Shown: piece by piece, positions 8,385-16,393 of the stretch
Layout: the number at the start of each line of letters is the position of its first letter
Position numbering within the stretch: position 1 is the first letter of the stretch
Position numbers and translations under genes: made by a program
Notes under the pieces: model-generated
Told to the model about the DNA's origin: nothing
The model's database searches: none
The model's input: the letters and a program-made list of their open reading frames with translations, nothing else
DNA from: Bacteroidaceae bacterium
GTDB taxonomy: Bacteria; Bacteroidota; Bacteroidia; Bacteroidales; Bacteroidaceae
Assembly (NCBI GenBank): GCA_902362375.1
Contig: CABIVS010000008.1
Span: 204,696 to 268,695 of the forward strand
DNA: 64,000 nucleotides
Reading direction: 5' to 3'

Positions 8385-11300
8385 AACTCAAAGGGCCGAG
8401 TAATCCTGCCGGAAGCAGCTCGTTTTCCTGTTTCCGGTATTTTGCATTGGTCCAAATGCCTTCAAATGGTGTTTTTCCTTCATCAGCTCCTTTCAGTGCA
8501 TTCGCCCAAGTGTTCGTAACCTCTATTTCAAGTGTATTGATTCCTTTTTTCAGAGCAGTTGTAATATCAGCACGATAAGGAGCTGTCCAAATGGTACCAC
8601 AGTCTATGCCATTCACACGGACAGTTGCCAAATTACAAACCGTACCCAAATTCAGGTAAATCTGTTGGCCTTTTTTTAGTTTATTCTTCCAGCGGAAAGT
8701 CGTCTTATAAGTAGCTGTCCCCGAATAATAATGTATCTGTTCGTCCGACTCTTTGCTCCAGTCGAAAAGTTCTTTCCGTGTGAGCGTTTTCTTGTTAGCT
8801 GCAAAAGTTATCGTATATTCCTCTGCTTCCAGAGCTATATTTAAAGGCTCTTTAGCTACCTCTTTTTTCTCTTTCTGTAGTCTTGAGGAGTCCTCTCCAT
8901 AACTTTCATGTGCTCCCTCCATAGGATATACGATGAATACGGACTCATAAGGAGCCAATGTGAGAGTAACTTCCGTCCGATTTCCGTTGATACGGTAAGA
9001 AGGACGGCTGTTCATTTCACCCGTCACCGGATTCCAACATTCCGGTTTTCTATCGTTGATACGCATACTTGCGGTAAATGTGCGTGTTTCTTCTCTTTGA
9101 TTGGCGATAAAGTAAAGTTCGCCAAGTTCACCACGACGATGTGTCCAGGCAATATCTTCCGGTACAATCATGTCACGTTCCAACCCATATAAGGAGAAAT
9201 CATCCGCTGTATAAGGCAAAGAAGGTATCAATACACCCGCTTCTTTTAATTCATTAATCTTCTTCTGCACTTCCGAAGATAATACAGGTTCGGGATTCAT
9301 CGGACGTGCAAGAGGGATTACCAATGCTTTATAGCTGGCTCCACCCGGCAGTGTCATTCTGCCGTCTTCCACTTTGGCCAAACGTAGTAATGCGTCTTTA
9401 TTAAAACTATCATAAGCGTATCCGCGAAGTGGATTCACCCATTTTTCGGGATCAGCCATATTGGCTGAATGTGTGACGCCTACCGGACGCACACGCAAAG
9501 GTTGTCCTTCATTCGCCAAACGAATGCGTTCGCTTTCCACACGTTCCGCACCGAAAATTCCCGGAAGGGACGGAACCAATCGTTCCGGCAATATCGAACG
9601 TCTTGGTATTTCTTCACCTGTAAATACTGCAATATCTGTCACCGGATGTCCATATTGCAATAATGCCTGACAACGGGTAGCATATTCGGAAAATGCTTTT
9701 GCACCTTTATCCCACCAAGTCTGATCGCGTTGGAAGAAAAGTCCGATGCCATCCAATGTCATGCCGGGTTTGCGATCCAGCCAGGGATTATGTACATATA
9801 CGTGATAGAAAAGACGATTGATTCCTAATGCGTAATTACGATCCAGCAAGGCTTTCAACATAGCAGGGTATTCGTCCCACGTGCCGCGTACTTCGGTGAA
9901 TCCTTCAGCCTGAATGATGTTCTTTCCGTAGATATGTGCCCCGCTAATAGCATCCAGCATATCATTCGGTTTATCATGGGTAGGGCTGTTCAGCCAAAAT
10001 TCTCCCATAGGAAGATCTACCTTTTGGTAATGCAGCAAGCCATCGCTTACCATAGTCGGTGCTACACACTCCGCTGAAAACTGACAATCATATTCTTTGG
10101 CACAATCTGCCAATACCTGATAGAATACATCCACCACCAATTCGGCAATCGTTGTACGGACATCTCGCAGAATCTTTTCGCTTCGTTCTGCACTTTCCAT
10201 AGGAATACCTGCCAATAGTGGTAAATAAGGCATCAGGTCATAACCACGACGTTTCTGAAATTCTGCAGCGAAATTTGGATTCCAGTTCTGGCTTCCACAT
10301 TCCCAACTATCTACATGCATATATTTCAATACACGGCGTGCTACTTCCGGATTCGTCTTTACAAATGCTTGTGCAAACCAGTTATCAAACTGTTTTCGCA
10401 CCGTTTTCGGATCGAACTTATCACATTCCAAGCCCTTTCCGCCACCGGCTGTTGCATTGGTATGTCCGGTAGCTGTATGTCCCATGCGGAGCAATTTCCA
10501 TTTACCTTTAGGGAGAACAGCTGTGATTGTTTTCTCTTTAGAATGACTAGCCGGGGCATTCTTATATTGTTCCGTCAGATTAATAACCTGTGAAAGTGAA
10601 TAGCAGTCCTCCTTTCCTACCTCCTCTTCCCTGGTAGATTCAGCAACACGCCATACCAGTCCGGCTTTTCCTTCCCACTGATTCAAACGGGCTTCCTGAT
10701 GCAGGCGCAGTTGTTTGATCTTCAGATTAGGTTTCCATTTTGCGGCATCCATATCTTCACTTCCCGGTTCGCTCCCCTCGGGTGTCCAGTAGAAACGGAA
10801 ATAACGGGCTGTAGTTGCAGGAATACTATGAGTAGAATTTTCATCTGTATTTTGCCATCCCTGACGGGCAGGGACTAGCTGTTTCACGAAACGATAATTT
10901 ACGCCATCGTCACTTGCCATTACTTTCAAGCGATGTGCCTGATAATTATTGCCATTTAAAACGATTTCTATATTCCGGCAGGTAAAAGGTTGTTTATATT
11001 CATATTGAATATAGCATGGATACGAAGAACGGATAACGCCTGCCGCATCCATATTCACTGTTTGAGCAGATTTTACATTGTTCGCTGTTGCTAAGTTTAC
11101 GCAAGTGATCTTTGCGGGCATTTCGTCTGCCGCATCCTCTACCGGTAAAGCAAATAGCGCAATATCTTCATAATAGTTTTCATAAGCTTCCGGCTGTGGC
11201 AGACGTAATGCATTGAGCTTTCCACCATCAACGATTGTATCGCTCCAAACAACTTTCTGCATTGATTCTTTCGGAGTAATCCAGGGACCTCCCGCCAATG

Positions 11301-11679
11301 CAAAACCGTCACAAATATGCATTCCCAATTTCAACCCTAAACGGTCGGCTTCCTCCATGCTGAAACGCACCATTTCCCACCATTCAGGAGTCAACTGCTG
11401 TGCCTTGCCGTTATATTGTCCGCCTTCACTAACCCCTTTGATCGGCATCAGATAAGTGCCTCCGAGTCCTGCATGTTTCATCGCTTCCAAATCGGCAGTT
11501 ATTCCTTCTTTGGACACAGCACCATACATCCAGTACCAAAAGGTCCAAGGCTTCGCTTCGTCAGACGGATTCTGAAATTGGTCGCGAAGTGAGCGTGTTT
11601 GTTGTGCATCGACAGGACATACAGCTGTCCATGCCAATAAAGAGAATACAAATATTTGTTGTTTCAGTCGGCTTTTCAT
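8371..11679 (-). CDS. GH106 alpha-L-rhamnosidase
   Basis: A 1102-residue secreted enzyme (signal peptide about 1-26). It starts with the GH106 hallmark PWTFWYWMYGAVSKEGI, followed by a (beta/alpha)8 barrel region that begins with an ADLEAMKHAGLGG helix. A discoidin-like insert lies around 215-330 and a GH2-type sugar-binding beta-sandwich is at the C-terminus (about 985-1095, with TVRVNGIDCGTIWTAPY). Length and position match BT0986, the structurally characterised GH106 RG-II rhamnosidase. It is the first gene of operon 1 and has the shared operator 29 bp upstream of its ATG. I recognise the family with confidence; the exact linkage cut is taken from the homologue. Confidence 0.93.
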   Translation of the reverse strand: MKSRLKQQIFVFSLLAWTAVCPVDAQQTRSLRDQFQNPSDEAKPWTFWYWMYGAVSKEGITADLEAMKHAGLGGTYLMPIKGVSEGGQYNGKAQQLTPEWWEMVRFSMEEADRLGLKLGMHICDGFALAGGPWITPKESMQKVVWSDTIVDGGKLNALRLPQPEAYENYYEDIALFALPVEDAADEMPAKITCVNLATANNVKSAQTVNMDAAGVIRSSYPCYIQYEYKQPFTCRNIEIVLNGNNYQAHRLKVMASDDGVNYRFVKQLVPARQGWQNTDENSTHSIPATTARYFRFYWTPEGSEPGSEDMDAAKWKPNLKIKQLRLHQEARLNQWEGKAGLVWRVAESTREEEVGKEDCYSLSQVINLTEQYKNAPASHSKEKTITAVLPKGKWKLLRMGHTATGHTNATAGGGKGLECDKFDPKTVRKQFDNWFAQAFVKTNPEVARRVLKYMHVDSWECGSQNWNPNFAAEFQKRRGYDLMPYLPLLAGIPMESAERSEKILRDVRTTIAELVVDVFYQVLADCAKEYDCQFSAECVAPTMVSDGLLHYQKVDLPMGEFWLNSPTHDKPNDMLDAISGAHIYGKNIIQAEGFTEVRGTWDEYPAMLKALLDRNYALGINRLFYHVYVHNPWLDRKPGMTLDGIGLFFQRDQTWWDKGAKAFSEYATRCQALLQYGHPVTDIAVFTGEEIPRRSILPERLVPSLPGIFGAERVESERIRLANEGQPLRVRPVGVTHSANMADPEKWVNPLRGYAYDSFNKDALLRLAKVEDGRMTLPGGASYKALVIPLARPMNPEPVLSSEVQKKINELKEAGVLIPSLPYTADDFSLYGLERDMIVPEDIAWTHRRGELGELYFIANQREETRTFTASMRINDRKPECWNPVTGEMNSRPSYRINGNRTEVTLTLAPYESVFIVYPMEGAHESYGEDSSRLQKEKKEVAKEPLNIALEAEEYTITFAANKKTLTRKELFDWSKESDEQIHYYSGTATYKTTFRWKNKLKKGQQIYLNLGTVCNLATVRVNGIDCGTIWTAPYRADITTALKKGINTLEIEVTNTWANALKGADEGKTPFEGIWTNAKYRKQENELLPAGLLGPLSFTID

Positions 11680-11707
11680 TCCAATACTATATTTTTTCTA
11701 TAATGAA

Positions 11708-11733
11708 GACGAAAAAAGGACTGTTTTGTACTC
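11708..11733 (-). promoter_or_regulatory. Shared RG-II operon operator, copy 1
   Basis: On the minus strand this 26-bp site reads GAGTACAAA-N13-CGTC (TT follows), 29 bp upstream of the GH106 start codon. The same two blocks with identical spacing precede the first genes of operons 2 and 3. No good TAnnTTTG follows it, as expected for an activator-dependent promoter. Confidence 0.6.
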
Positions 11734-11982
11734 GCTATTACTATAAATTCATGACTTATTGTCTCTGTTTTACACAAAGCCAACGTTTTGAAAATATATA
11801 ATATTTTTATTGTTATATTTAAAGTGAAGTATAACTAATACGCAATTCATTAAAAGCTTTTATTTATAATATTATAATCATTTATTTATTACTTATTATT
11901 GATATATATTTATATAATTAATTGATAAACAGATTTTTGAAATAAATTACACGTTTTTATTTTCAAATCAAATATAAGATAT

Positions 11983-11990
11983 TATCTTTG
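11983..11990 (+). promoter_or_regulatory. Promoter of the HU-like gene
   Basis: TATCTTTG matches the -7 consensus exactly. A T-rich TTTT/TTTC lies about 19 bp upstream as a weak -33. The start codon follows about 60 bp downstream. The rest of 11680-12049 is AT-rich and shows no gene. Confidence 0.5.
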
Positions 11991-12049
11991 TTCCGGAGTC
12001 AGAAGAGTGACTTCTTTATTACTACTAATATGTAATATTAATTTTTAAA

Positions 12050-12520
12050 ATGAGTCTTAGGTATAAGAAGAAAAAAATTGTATTGTGTTTCGACAAAGAA
12101 AACAAAGTCGAAAAGTATGTAGCCGCTAATGTACTTGCGGGAAGCCTTAATTATAAGAAGCTGTGTGATGAAGTCAATCAGCGAACCGGTATTCACCGTT
12201 CTATGGTAGATGTGGTGCTAAAAGGACTGCAGGACACTATGGTTTCTTTTTTAGAAGAGGGCTTTTCGGTTAAACTGGATGAATTTGGTTCATTTCGTCC
12301 AGCAATCAATGCAGAGAGTCAGGATAAGGAGGATGATGTGAATGCACATACTATCATTCGGCGAAAAATCGTATTTACTCCGGGAAGTAAATTTAAGGCA
12401 ATGCTTGGTGGAGCAAGTGTTGAACTGTTCGGAGATGGAGCTACAATTACCGAAGATGGCGATAATGGTGGGTCATCAGGAGGAAATTCAGGAGGGGAAG
12501 CCCCAGACCCTGCTGCTTAA
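12050..12520 (+). CDS. HU-like DNA-binding protein with acidic Gly-rich tail
   Basis: A 156-residue member of the Bacteroidetes HU-like family. The core (about 25-120) has the HU pattern: helices, then SVKLDEFGSFRP (beta arm entry) and RRKIVFTPGSKF. The C-terminus is a Gly/Ser-rich acidic tail that ends in GGEAPDPAA. The last eight residues (GEAPDPAA) are identical to those of the HU-like protein encoded at 48024-48542. The gene stands alone with its own promoter and terminator. In Bacteroides such genes often sit at the edge of capsule, phage-derived or other variable islands, which agrees with its place at the start of the accessory island here. Its function beyond DNA binding is unknown. 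Confidence 0.85.
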   Translation: MSLRYKKKKIVLCFDKENKVEKYVAANVLAGSLNYKKLCDEVNQRTGIHRSMVDVVLKGLQDTMVSFLEEGFSVKLDEFGSFRPAINAESQDKEDDVNAHTIIRRKIVFTPGSKFKAMLGGASVELFGDGATITEDGDNGGSSGGNSGGEAPDPAA

Positions 12521-12540
12521 CTCTTTTTTTAGCCTTTTTA

Positions 12541-12578
12541 AATAAGGAAAGCTCATTGAGCCTTCCTTATTTTTTTTG
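12541..12578 (+). terminator. Rho-independent terminator after the HU-like gene
   Basis: AATAAGGAAaGCTC, a short ATT loop, GAGCcTTCCTTATT and then a run of eight T. The stem has one mismatch. Confidence 0.9.
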
Positions 12579-12617
12579 ACATTTCGAACGATAATGAGCA
12601 AAATTGTCGTTGCCTGA

Positions 12618-12675
12618 TGGCAAATTCACCGTTGGGCAATGATAAATTTATGGTTGCCTAACGGTAGATTTGCCA
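12618..12675. repeat. 58-bp imperfect palindrome
   Basis: Outer arms TGGCAAAT and ATTTGCCA and inner arms ACCGTTgGGCAA and TTGCCtAACGGT form one long hairpin with a 14-base loop. The left flank GTTGCCTGATGGCAAATT is also a direct repeat of GTTGCCTAACGGTAGATT in the right arm. It lies between a terminator and the next promoter and has no coding potential. Confidence 0.75.
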
Positions 12676-12824
12676 TTAACATTGATGTTTGAGTAATCTT
12701 TTCGGATAAAAAGAATCAGAGACCTGTTTTATATTCCCTTTAACTGCCCTCCCATTCTTTCTACTGTTTTTCTTGGAAAAAGAAAAATATAGTTTAGAAA
12801 TAATTCTAATTACATTTTTTTGCA

Positions 12825-12832
12825 TATATTTG
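12825..12832 (+). promoter_or_regulatory. Promoter of the candidate structured RNA
   Basis: TATATTTG matches TAnnTTTG exactly. A start about 7-8 bp downstream (near 12839-12841) would place the hairpin at 12843-12880 at the very 5' end of the transcript. A -33 is not obvious. Confidence 0.5.
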
Positions 12833-12838
12833 TAACGT

Positions 12839-13152
12839 TTCTCACGCCGATACCTCAATTCGTGAGGTTAGGGTGGTGTGGGAAATGGATTATATAAAGA
12901 AAGACGTTTACTTGACGTTTTGTCTTTGACACTTCAGAATCTCGCAAGTTTTGAAAAACCTGTCAAAAACAAAGCAGCGGTGGATGTCTACGGGATATGT
13001 CTATACCCCTAAGTGTGCTGTGAAATAAAAGTATACTTAGTTTGTTATACATATCGGCGTGGGCTTCTGCGTTGCTCGTTCAGACAGGTTGGGCGATGCG
13101 AGAGCCTTGAAGTGTGGGACGAGTAACAGGTACAGATTCCCGCGCTTTTTTT
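12839..13152 (+). ncRNA. Candidate structured non-coding RNA (~310 nt)
   Basis: No long reading frame fits here, but four base-paired blocks do. (1) CACGCC 12843-12848 with GGTGTG 12875-12880, enclosing CCTCA/TGAGG. (2) AAAGAC/GTCTTT near 12898-12930. (3) GATATGT/ACATATC enclosing a 10-bp helix CTAAGTGTGC/GTATACTTAG, about 12999-13055. (4) A 3' domain 13057-13145 with GCGTGGG/CCCGCGC, TCTG/CAGA, then GTTGCTCGT 13071-13079 with ACGAGTAAC 13119-13127, and an inner AGGTT/AGCCT. Block 4 is followed directly by seven T, as in an intrinsic terminator. The promoter match lies just upstream of block 1. I did not recognise tmRNA, RNase P, SRP or a known riboswitch. Confidence 0.55.
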
Positions 13153-13229
13153 ATATATATTCTGTCAATCTTTTTATTATAGAACCGTCCGGTTCGGGAA
13201 GCTGCGGGCATTTATCAGACAATACTATT

Positions 13230-14483
13230 ATGGGAAAAATGTTTATAGCATTTTTTATTTTATTCATGACTATAGTCTTGAATAGTGTTAATGCGCAGGA
13301 AAAAGAAGTTACTTATACGTATGATAAATTTGGTATAATCAACCAATACACTAATAACATGGTACTAGAAGTTAATGATGTGTTGAAATTTGTGAAGAGA
13401 AAGGGGAATTCATTTTTTATTCAACTTGCCCATCCAATGAATCCTCCTGCTTATTCTTTATTTGTGTCTTTAAAAGGATATGATGAATTAAATGAAAAGT
13501 ATGTTTATATTGGTGATGCAATAGTGGGTATAGATATTAAAGAAGGTCTGATATATAAAGGTAAATGTTTAATTAAATCCTCAAAGAACTTAGATGCATT
13601 TTTGAATAATATAGGATATAACTACGAATACACTTATAGTAAAGATCTTTCGTTTAGTGTTTATTTTAAAAATATGAGAACATCTAAAGAAGGATATATA
13701 CCACAAATGCCATATACTTTTGTAGAAGTGTTTCCAATAAAGAATAAATCAGAACAAGAAAGAGAAGAGAAGTTACTAAGAGAGAAAAGAAAGCAAGAAT
13801 GGGAAAAGAGAGAATTTGAGAGAAAAGAAAAAGAGATTAAAAGAAAGGAAGAGGAAGTTATAAATATATTATCAACAGCAAATAGACAGAATATAAAAGA
13901 ACAGGTTTGTACTTATTTTGAAAATAAACTTTTAAAAGATTCAGAATATTGGGATGTATTGGCAAAGCCGCAAAAGAAAGAAATTAAAACCACTACAGAT
14001 GTACTAATTCATATAGATTCCCTTCAAACAAATATTGTCCAAATAGATAAAGAAATTATTAATTATGATTTAGATTTTCTACATAGAAAAGCGTCACACT
14101 ATTGTACAATAAATGGTACGAACTATTATAAATATCAAAATCATATTTTCTATATTGAAAAAGTAGACATTAAGACTAAACCATTAGAAAAAGGAATATA
14201 TGGAGTTGAGAGGAAAAAAGGTAAGCTCAAATATTATCAGACTGTTCCAAAAGAAATACAGGAGTGGTGTCAAAGTAATATTATCAAAAATGGTTTTCAA
14301 GCAATTGAATACAGCAATTATGATGGACAATATACTATAAAGCCTATTACTGTAACTAAAGATGTAAAAAAGACGCTTCAAGGAAAAGATCCTCAAAAAG
14401 CTAAAAAGACATGGAAGACTCTTGGTATCATTTGTGGCAATGTTGTATTAATAGGCGGAGCGATAGCTTTAGGGGCTATGTAA
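13230..14483 (+). CDS. Secreted coiled-coil protein of unknown function
   Basis: I do not recognise this 417-residue protein. The frame opens at a GTG at 13059, but that stretch is the structured RNA region, and the ATG at 13230 starts a clean signal peptide ending in NSVNAQ. After an N-terminal domain (about 25-190) comes a highly charged helix of about 45 residues rich in E, K and R (coiled coil, about 190-235), a second domain, and a C-terminal hydrophobic helix (last 22 residues, Gly/Ile-rich) that may anchor it. The DNA is much richer in A+T than the pectin genes, which suggests horizontal origin. The next two genes follow closely. Confidence 0.7.
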   Translation: MGKMFIAFFILFMTIVLNSVNAQEKEVTYTYDKFGIINQYTNNMVLEVNDVLKFVKRKGNSFFIQLAHPMNPPAYSLFVSLKGYDELNEKYVYIGDAIVGIDIKEGLIYKGKCLIKSSKNLDAFLNNIGYNYEYTYSKDLSFSVYFKNMRTSKEGYIPQMPYTFVEVFPIKNKSEQEREEKLLREKRKQEWEKREFERKEKEIKRKEEEVINILSTANRQNIKEQVCTYFENKLLKDSEYWDVLAKPQKKEIKTTTDVLIHIDSLQTNIVQIDKEIINYDLDFLHRKASHYCTINGTNYYKYQNHIFYIEKVDIKTKPLEKGIYGVERKKGKLKYYQTVPKEIQEWCQSNIIKNGFQAIEYSNYDGQYTIKPITVTKDVKKTLQGKDPQKAKKTWKTLGIICGNVVLIGGAIALGAM

Positions 14484-14533
14484 AATCAAGTCTAAATTCC
14501 AATGCAGATAATTCACATTTATAAAAAAATGTC

Positions 14534-14800
14534 ATGGATACTATTGTAGCATTTTGTCTTATTATATTTCTTATTTATATATTGATTTGCGTTATACCTG
14601 CACAAATGGCAGAAACAAGAGGTAGAAGTGTAATGGGTTGGTTCTTTCTATCAATTCTTATAACTCCAATCTATACTGCTTTTATCATTTTTTGCTTAGG
14701 GGAAACTGATGAAAAACGTAAAGAGAGAATTTTTCAAGAAGAAGAATGGAGAATTCTCTGTCGGAAATTATACTCAAATAAAAATAATGATGAAAACTAA
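14534..14800 (+). CDS. Small membrane protein, two predicted spans
   Basis: An 88-residue protein of unknown family. It has two hydrophobic segments (about 4-25 and 36-56) separated by AETRGRSVMGW and a charged, Glu/Lys/Arg-rich tail (about 58-88) that would be cytoplasmic. It starts 50 bp after the coiled-coil gene. Its last codons overlap the start of the next lipoprotein gene by about 14 bp, which indicates translational coupling and one operon. Confidence 0.65.
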   Translation: MDTIVAFCLIIFLIYILICVIPAQMAETRGRSVMGWFFLSILITPIYTAFIIFCLGETDEKRKERIFQEEEWRILCRKLYSNKNNDEN

Positions 14801-15143
14801 GTATTTTTTATTAATTATGTTGGTAGGCATTGTATCATGCAAAGATATCAATCCTTTCAAAAAAGAATTAGTTCTTGACGAAACAAAAGAAATTGTTCTT
14901 AACGGAACATATATTTCAGATTCAGATAGAGCTCTTTATCAATCTTTTACCTTTAAAGGAAATTCAACAGTTGTAATCAAAGATGGCATCTTTGGATTTG
15001 ACTTTGCAACCAGTTATGAAAAAGATGGAAATCTGATTCGCATAAAAACAGATCAGTCTGATTTATTGTTAGAAATAGTCACACCTGATTCTTTAGTTGG
15101 TGAAGGATTTGCAAAAGGTAGTTTCAAGAAAGTATATAAATAA
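14787..15143 (+). CDS. Small lipoprotein of unknown function
   Basis: A 118-residue lipoprotein. The open frame extends upstream to 14709, but the tandem ATGs at 14787/14790 begin a lipoprotein signal peptide with lipobox IVSC, which decides the start. The mature part is a short beta-rich domain (NGTYISDS, FTFKGNSTVVIKDG, GNLIRIKTDQ) resembling lipocalin-like small lipoproteins in general outline only. It overlaps the end of the membrane-protein gene, so the three AT-rich genes form one unit. A weak hairpin (TCAATG...CATTGA) follows its stop without a T-run. Confidence 0.65.
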   Translation: MMKTKYFLLIMLVGIVSCKDINPFKKELVLDETKEIVLNGTYISDSDRALYQSFTFKGNSTVVIKDGIFGFDFATSYEKDGNLIRIKTDQSDLLLEIVTPDSLVGEGFAKGSFKKVYK

Positions 15144-15260
15144 AAAAAGCCCTCAATGTCTTCGGGGCATTGAAGACTTTGAACTATGTGCATTTTGAAG
15201 AATAAAGGGATGTTATTGCTTTAATATTCACTAATGAGTATGAGATACTATACAGAATAA

Positions 15261-15291
15261 TTGGAAAAAAGAAGGAACTTTCCTACCTTTG
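15261..15291 (+). promoter_or_regulatory. Promoter of the DUF3791/DUF3990 pair
   Basis: TTGG, 19 bp, then TACCTTTG: a good match to the Bacteroides -33/-7 pattern. The start codon follows 47 bp downstream with AAGGAG before it. Confidence 0.65.
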
Positions 15292-15337
15292 CTAATATTA
15301 ATCATAGGATGATTATGATAAGAAAGGAGAAAATTGT

Positions 15338-15616
15338 ATGACCCTTAAAGAAAAACAATTGGAGTTCATCATATATTGTGTTGAAAATACTGCTGAACGA
15401 TTGGGCCGTTATAGTCCGGAGGTTTTTAATAAACTAAAGGAATTGGGTGCACTAGACGACTATATCAAGACTTTTTATGATACTTTGCACACGCAAGGAA
15501 AAGCGTATATCGTTGATTCTTTATTGGAATATATCTATCATCGTGATCCACAATGGTTACCAAAAGATTATAGACCTTTTCAAATATCTACAAACGAAGG
15601 AGGCAAATCATGCTAA
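15338..15616 (+). CDS. DUF3791 protein, putative antitoxin partner
   Basis: A 92-residue mostly helical protein of the DUF3791 type, with EKQLEFIIYCVENTAERL and KAYIVDSLLEYI. Family members are regularly encoded directly before DUF3990 proteins, as here, in a toxin-antitoxin-like arrangement. It overlaps the next gene by 7 bp (ATGCTAA). Strong Shine-Dalgarno sequences (AAGGAG and GGAGG) precede both genes, which is uncommon in Bacteroides. Assignment of the antitoxin role is inference from gene order and size. Confidence 0.75.
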   Translation: MTLKEKQLEFIIYCVENTAERLGRYSPEVFNKLKELGALDDYIKTFYDTLHTQGKAYIVDSLLEYIYHRDPQWLPKDYRPFQISTNEGGKSC

Positions 15617-16338
15617 CCATTTATCATGGTTCTACTTGTCGTGTAGAGCAGCCATTGGCAAGGGTATGTCGGCCAAACCTTGATTTTGGGGTTGGGTTTT
15701 ATCTTACAGATTTAAAAGAGCAAGCTTCCCGCTGGGCACTTCGCACTGCTGATATTCGCCATGAAACTAATGTATGGCTTAATGTCTATTCGTTAGATAT
15801 AGAAGCCTGCCGCAATACTCTTTATCATTACTTACATTTTACTGCATATGATGCGCATTGGCTTGATTTTGTCGTATCTTGTAGGCAAGGAGGTTCTATG
15901 TGGAGGGATTATGATATCATAGAAGGTGGTATAGCAGATGATCGTGTGATACGTACTATTGACCTCTATATGCGTGGCGATTATACCCGTGAAGAAGCTT
16001 TATCGCGTCTGGTTCATCAAGAACCTAACAATCAAATTTGTATCACAAACCAAAAAGTGATTGACAAGCATTTACACTTTGTTGAAGCTATTTCCATTCC
16101 TATGCCATCCCCTACAAAAGAAGTAGCTAATGCTGATATTGTAATGCAAGGTAAGTATTATGGTATTGTAGAGCAACTGGCTGCCCGTCTACACATTTCA
16201 GACATACAAGCATTGGGAATATTCTATAATAGCGACAGTTATCAGCGTATTATTCATCGACTCGGAGATTTGTATCTCATGAGTGATGCATATATTGTAG
16301 ATGAACTAATGAAAGAGCTACAAAAAAGACAAGGCTGA
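15610..16338 (+). CDS. DUF3990 protein, ADP-ribosyltransferase-like putative toxin
   Basis: A 242-residue protein. Residues 1-160 show the DUF3990 pattern: IYHGST at the start, DFGVGFYLTDLKEQASRWA around 30-48, and YDIIEGGIADDR around 100. This fits the ADP-ribosyltransferase fold, in which the His/Tyr residues of the first two motifs bind NAD. Residues about 175-242 look like a second domain and contain DAYIVDELMKEL, which resembles AYIVDSLLEYI of the upstream DUF3791 protein, so the toxin may carry an antitoxin-like module. The gene ends inside a strong terminator. Toxicity is inferred from the family. Confidence 0.72.
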   Translation: MLTIYHGSTCRVEQPLARVCRPNLDFGVGFYLTDLKEQASRWALRTADIRHETNVWLNVYSLDIEACRNTLYHYLHFTAYDAHWLDFVVSCRQGGSMWRDYDIIEGGIADDRVIRTIDLYMRGDYTREEALSRLVHQEPNNQICITNQKVIDKHLHFVEAISIPMPSPTKEVANADIVMQGKYYGIVEQLAARLHISDIQALGIFYNSDSYQRIIHRLGDLYLMSDAYIVDELMKELQKRQG

Positions 16339-16357
16339 TATTAACCTTGTCTTTTTT
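16322..16357. terminator. Bidirectional rho-independent terminator
   Basis: AAAAAAGACAAGG and CCTTGTCTTTTTT form a 13-bp stem around a 10-base loop. It overlaps the stop codon of the DUF3990 gene and serves the convergent oxidoreductase gene too. Confidence 0.9.
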
Positions 16358-16393
16358 ATATTAGAATGTTCTGCATAAAGGGAATATTATCCG

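Noticed and set aside
12839..13210. Group II intron remnant (GGTGGTGTGGG and GAACCG-TC-CGGTTCGGG resemble domain V/VI ends)
   Set aside because: No domain V with a GNRA-capped 5-bp upper stem, no catalytic AGC triad in place and no intron-encoded reverse transcriptase; the helices found fit a compact RNA with an intrinsic terminator better.
13059..13229. Upstream extension of the coiled-coil protein from a GTG at 13059
   Set aside because: This stretch is the 3' domain and terminator of the structured RNA, and the ATG at 13230 gives a clean signal peptide.
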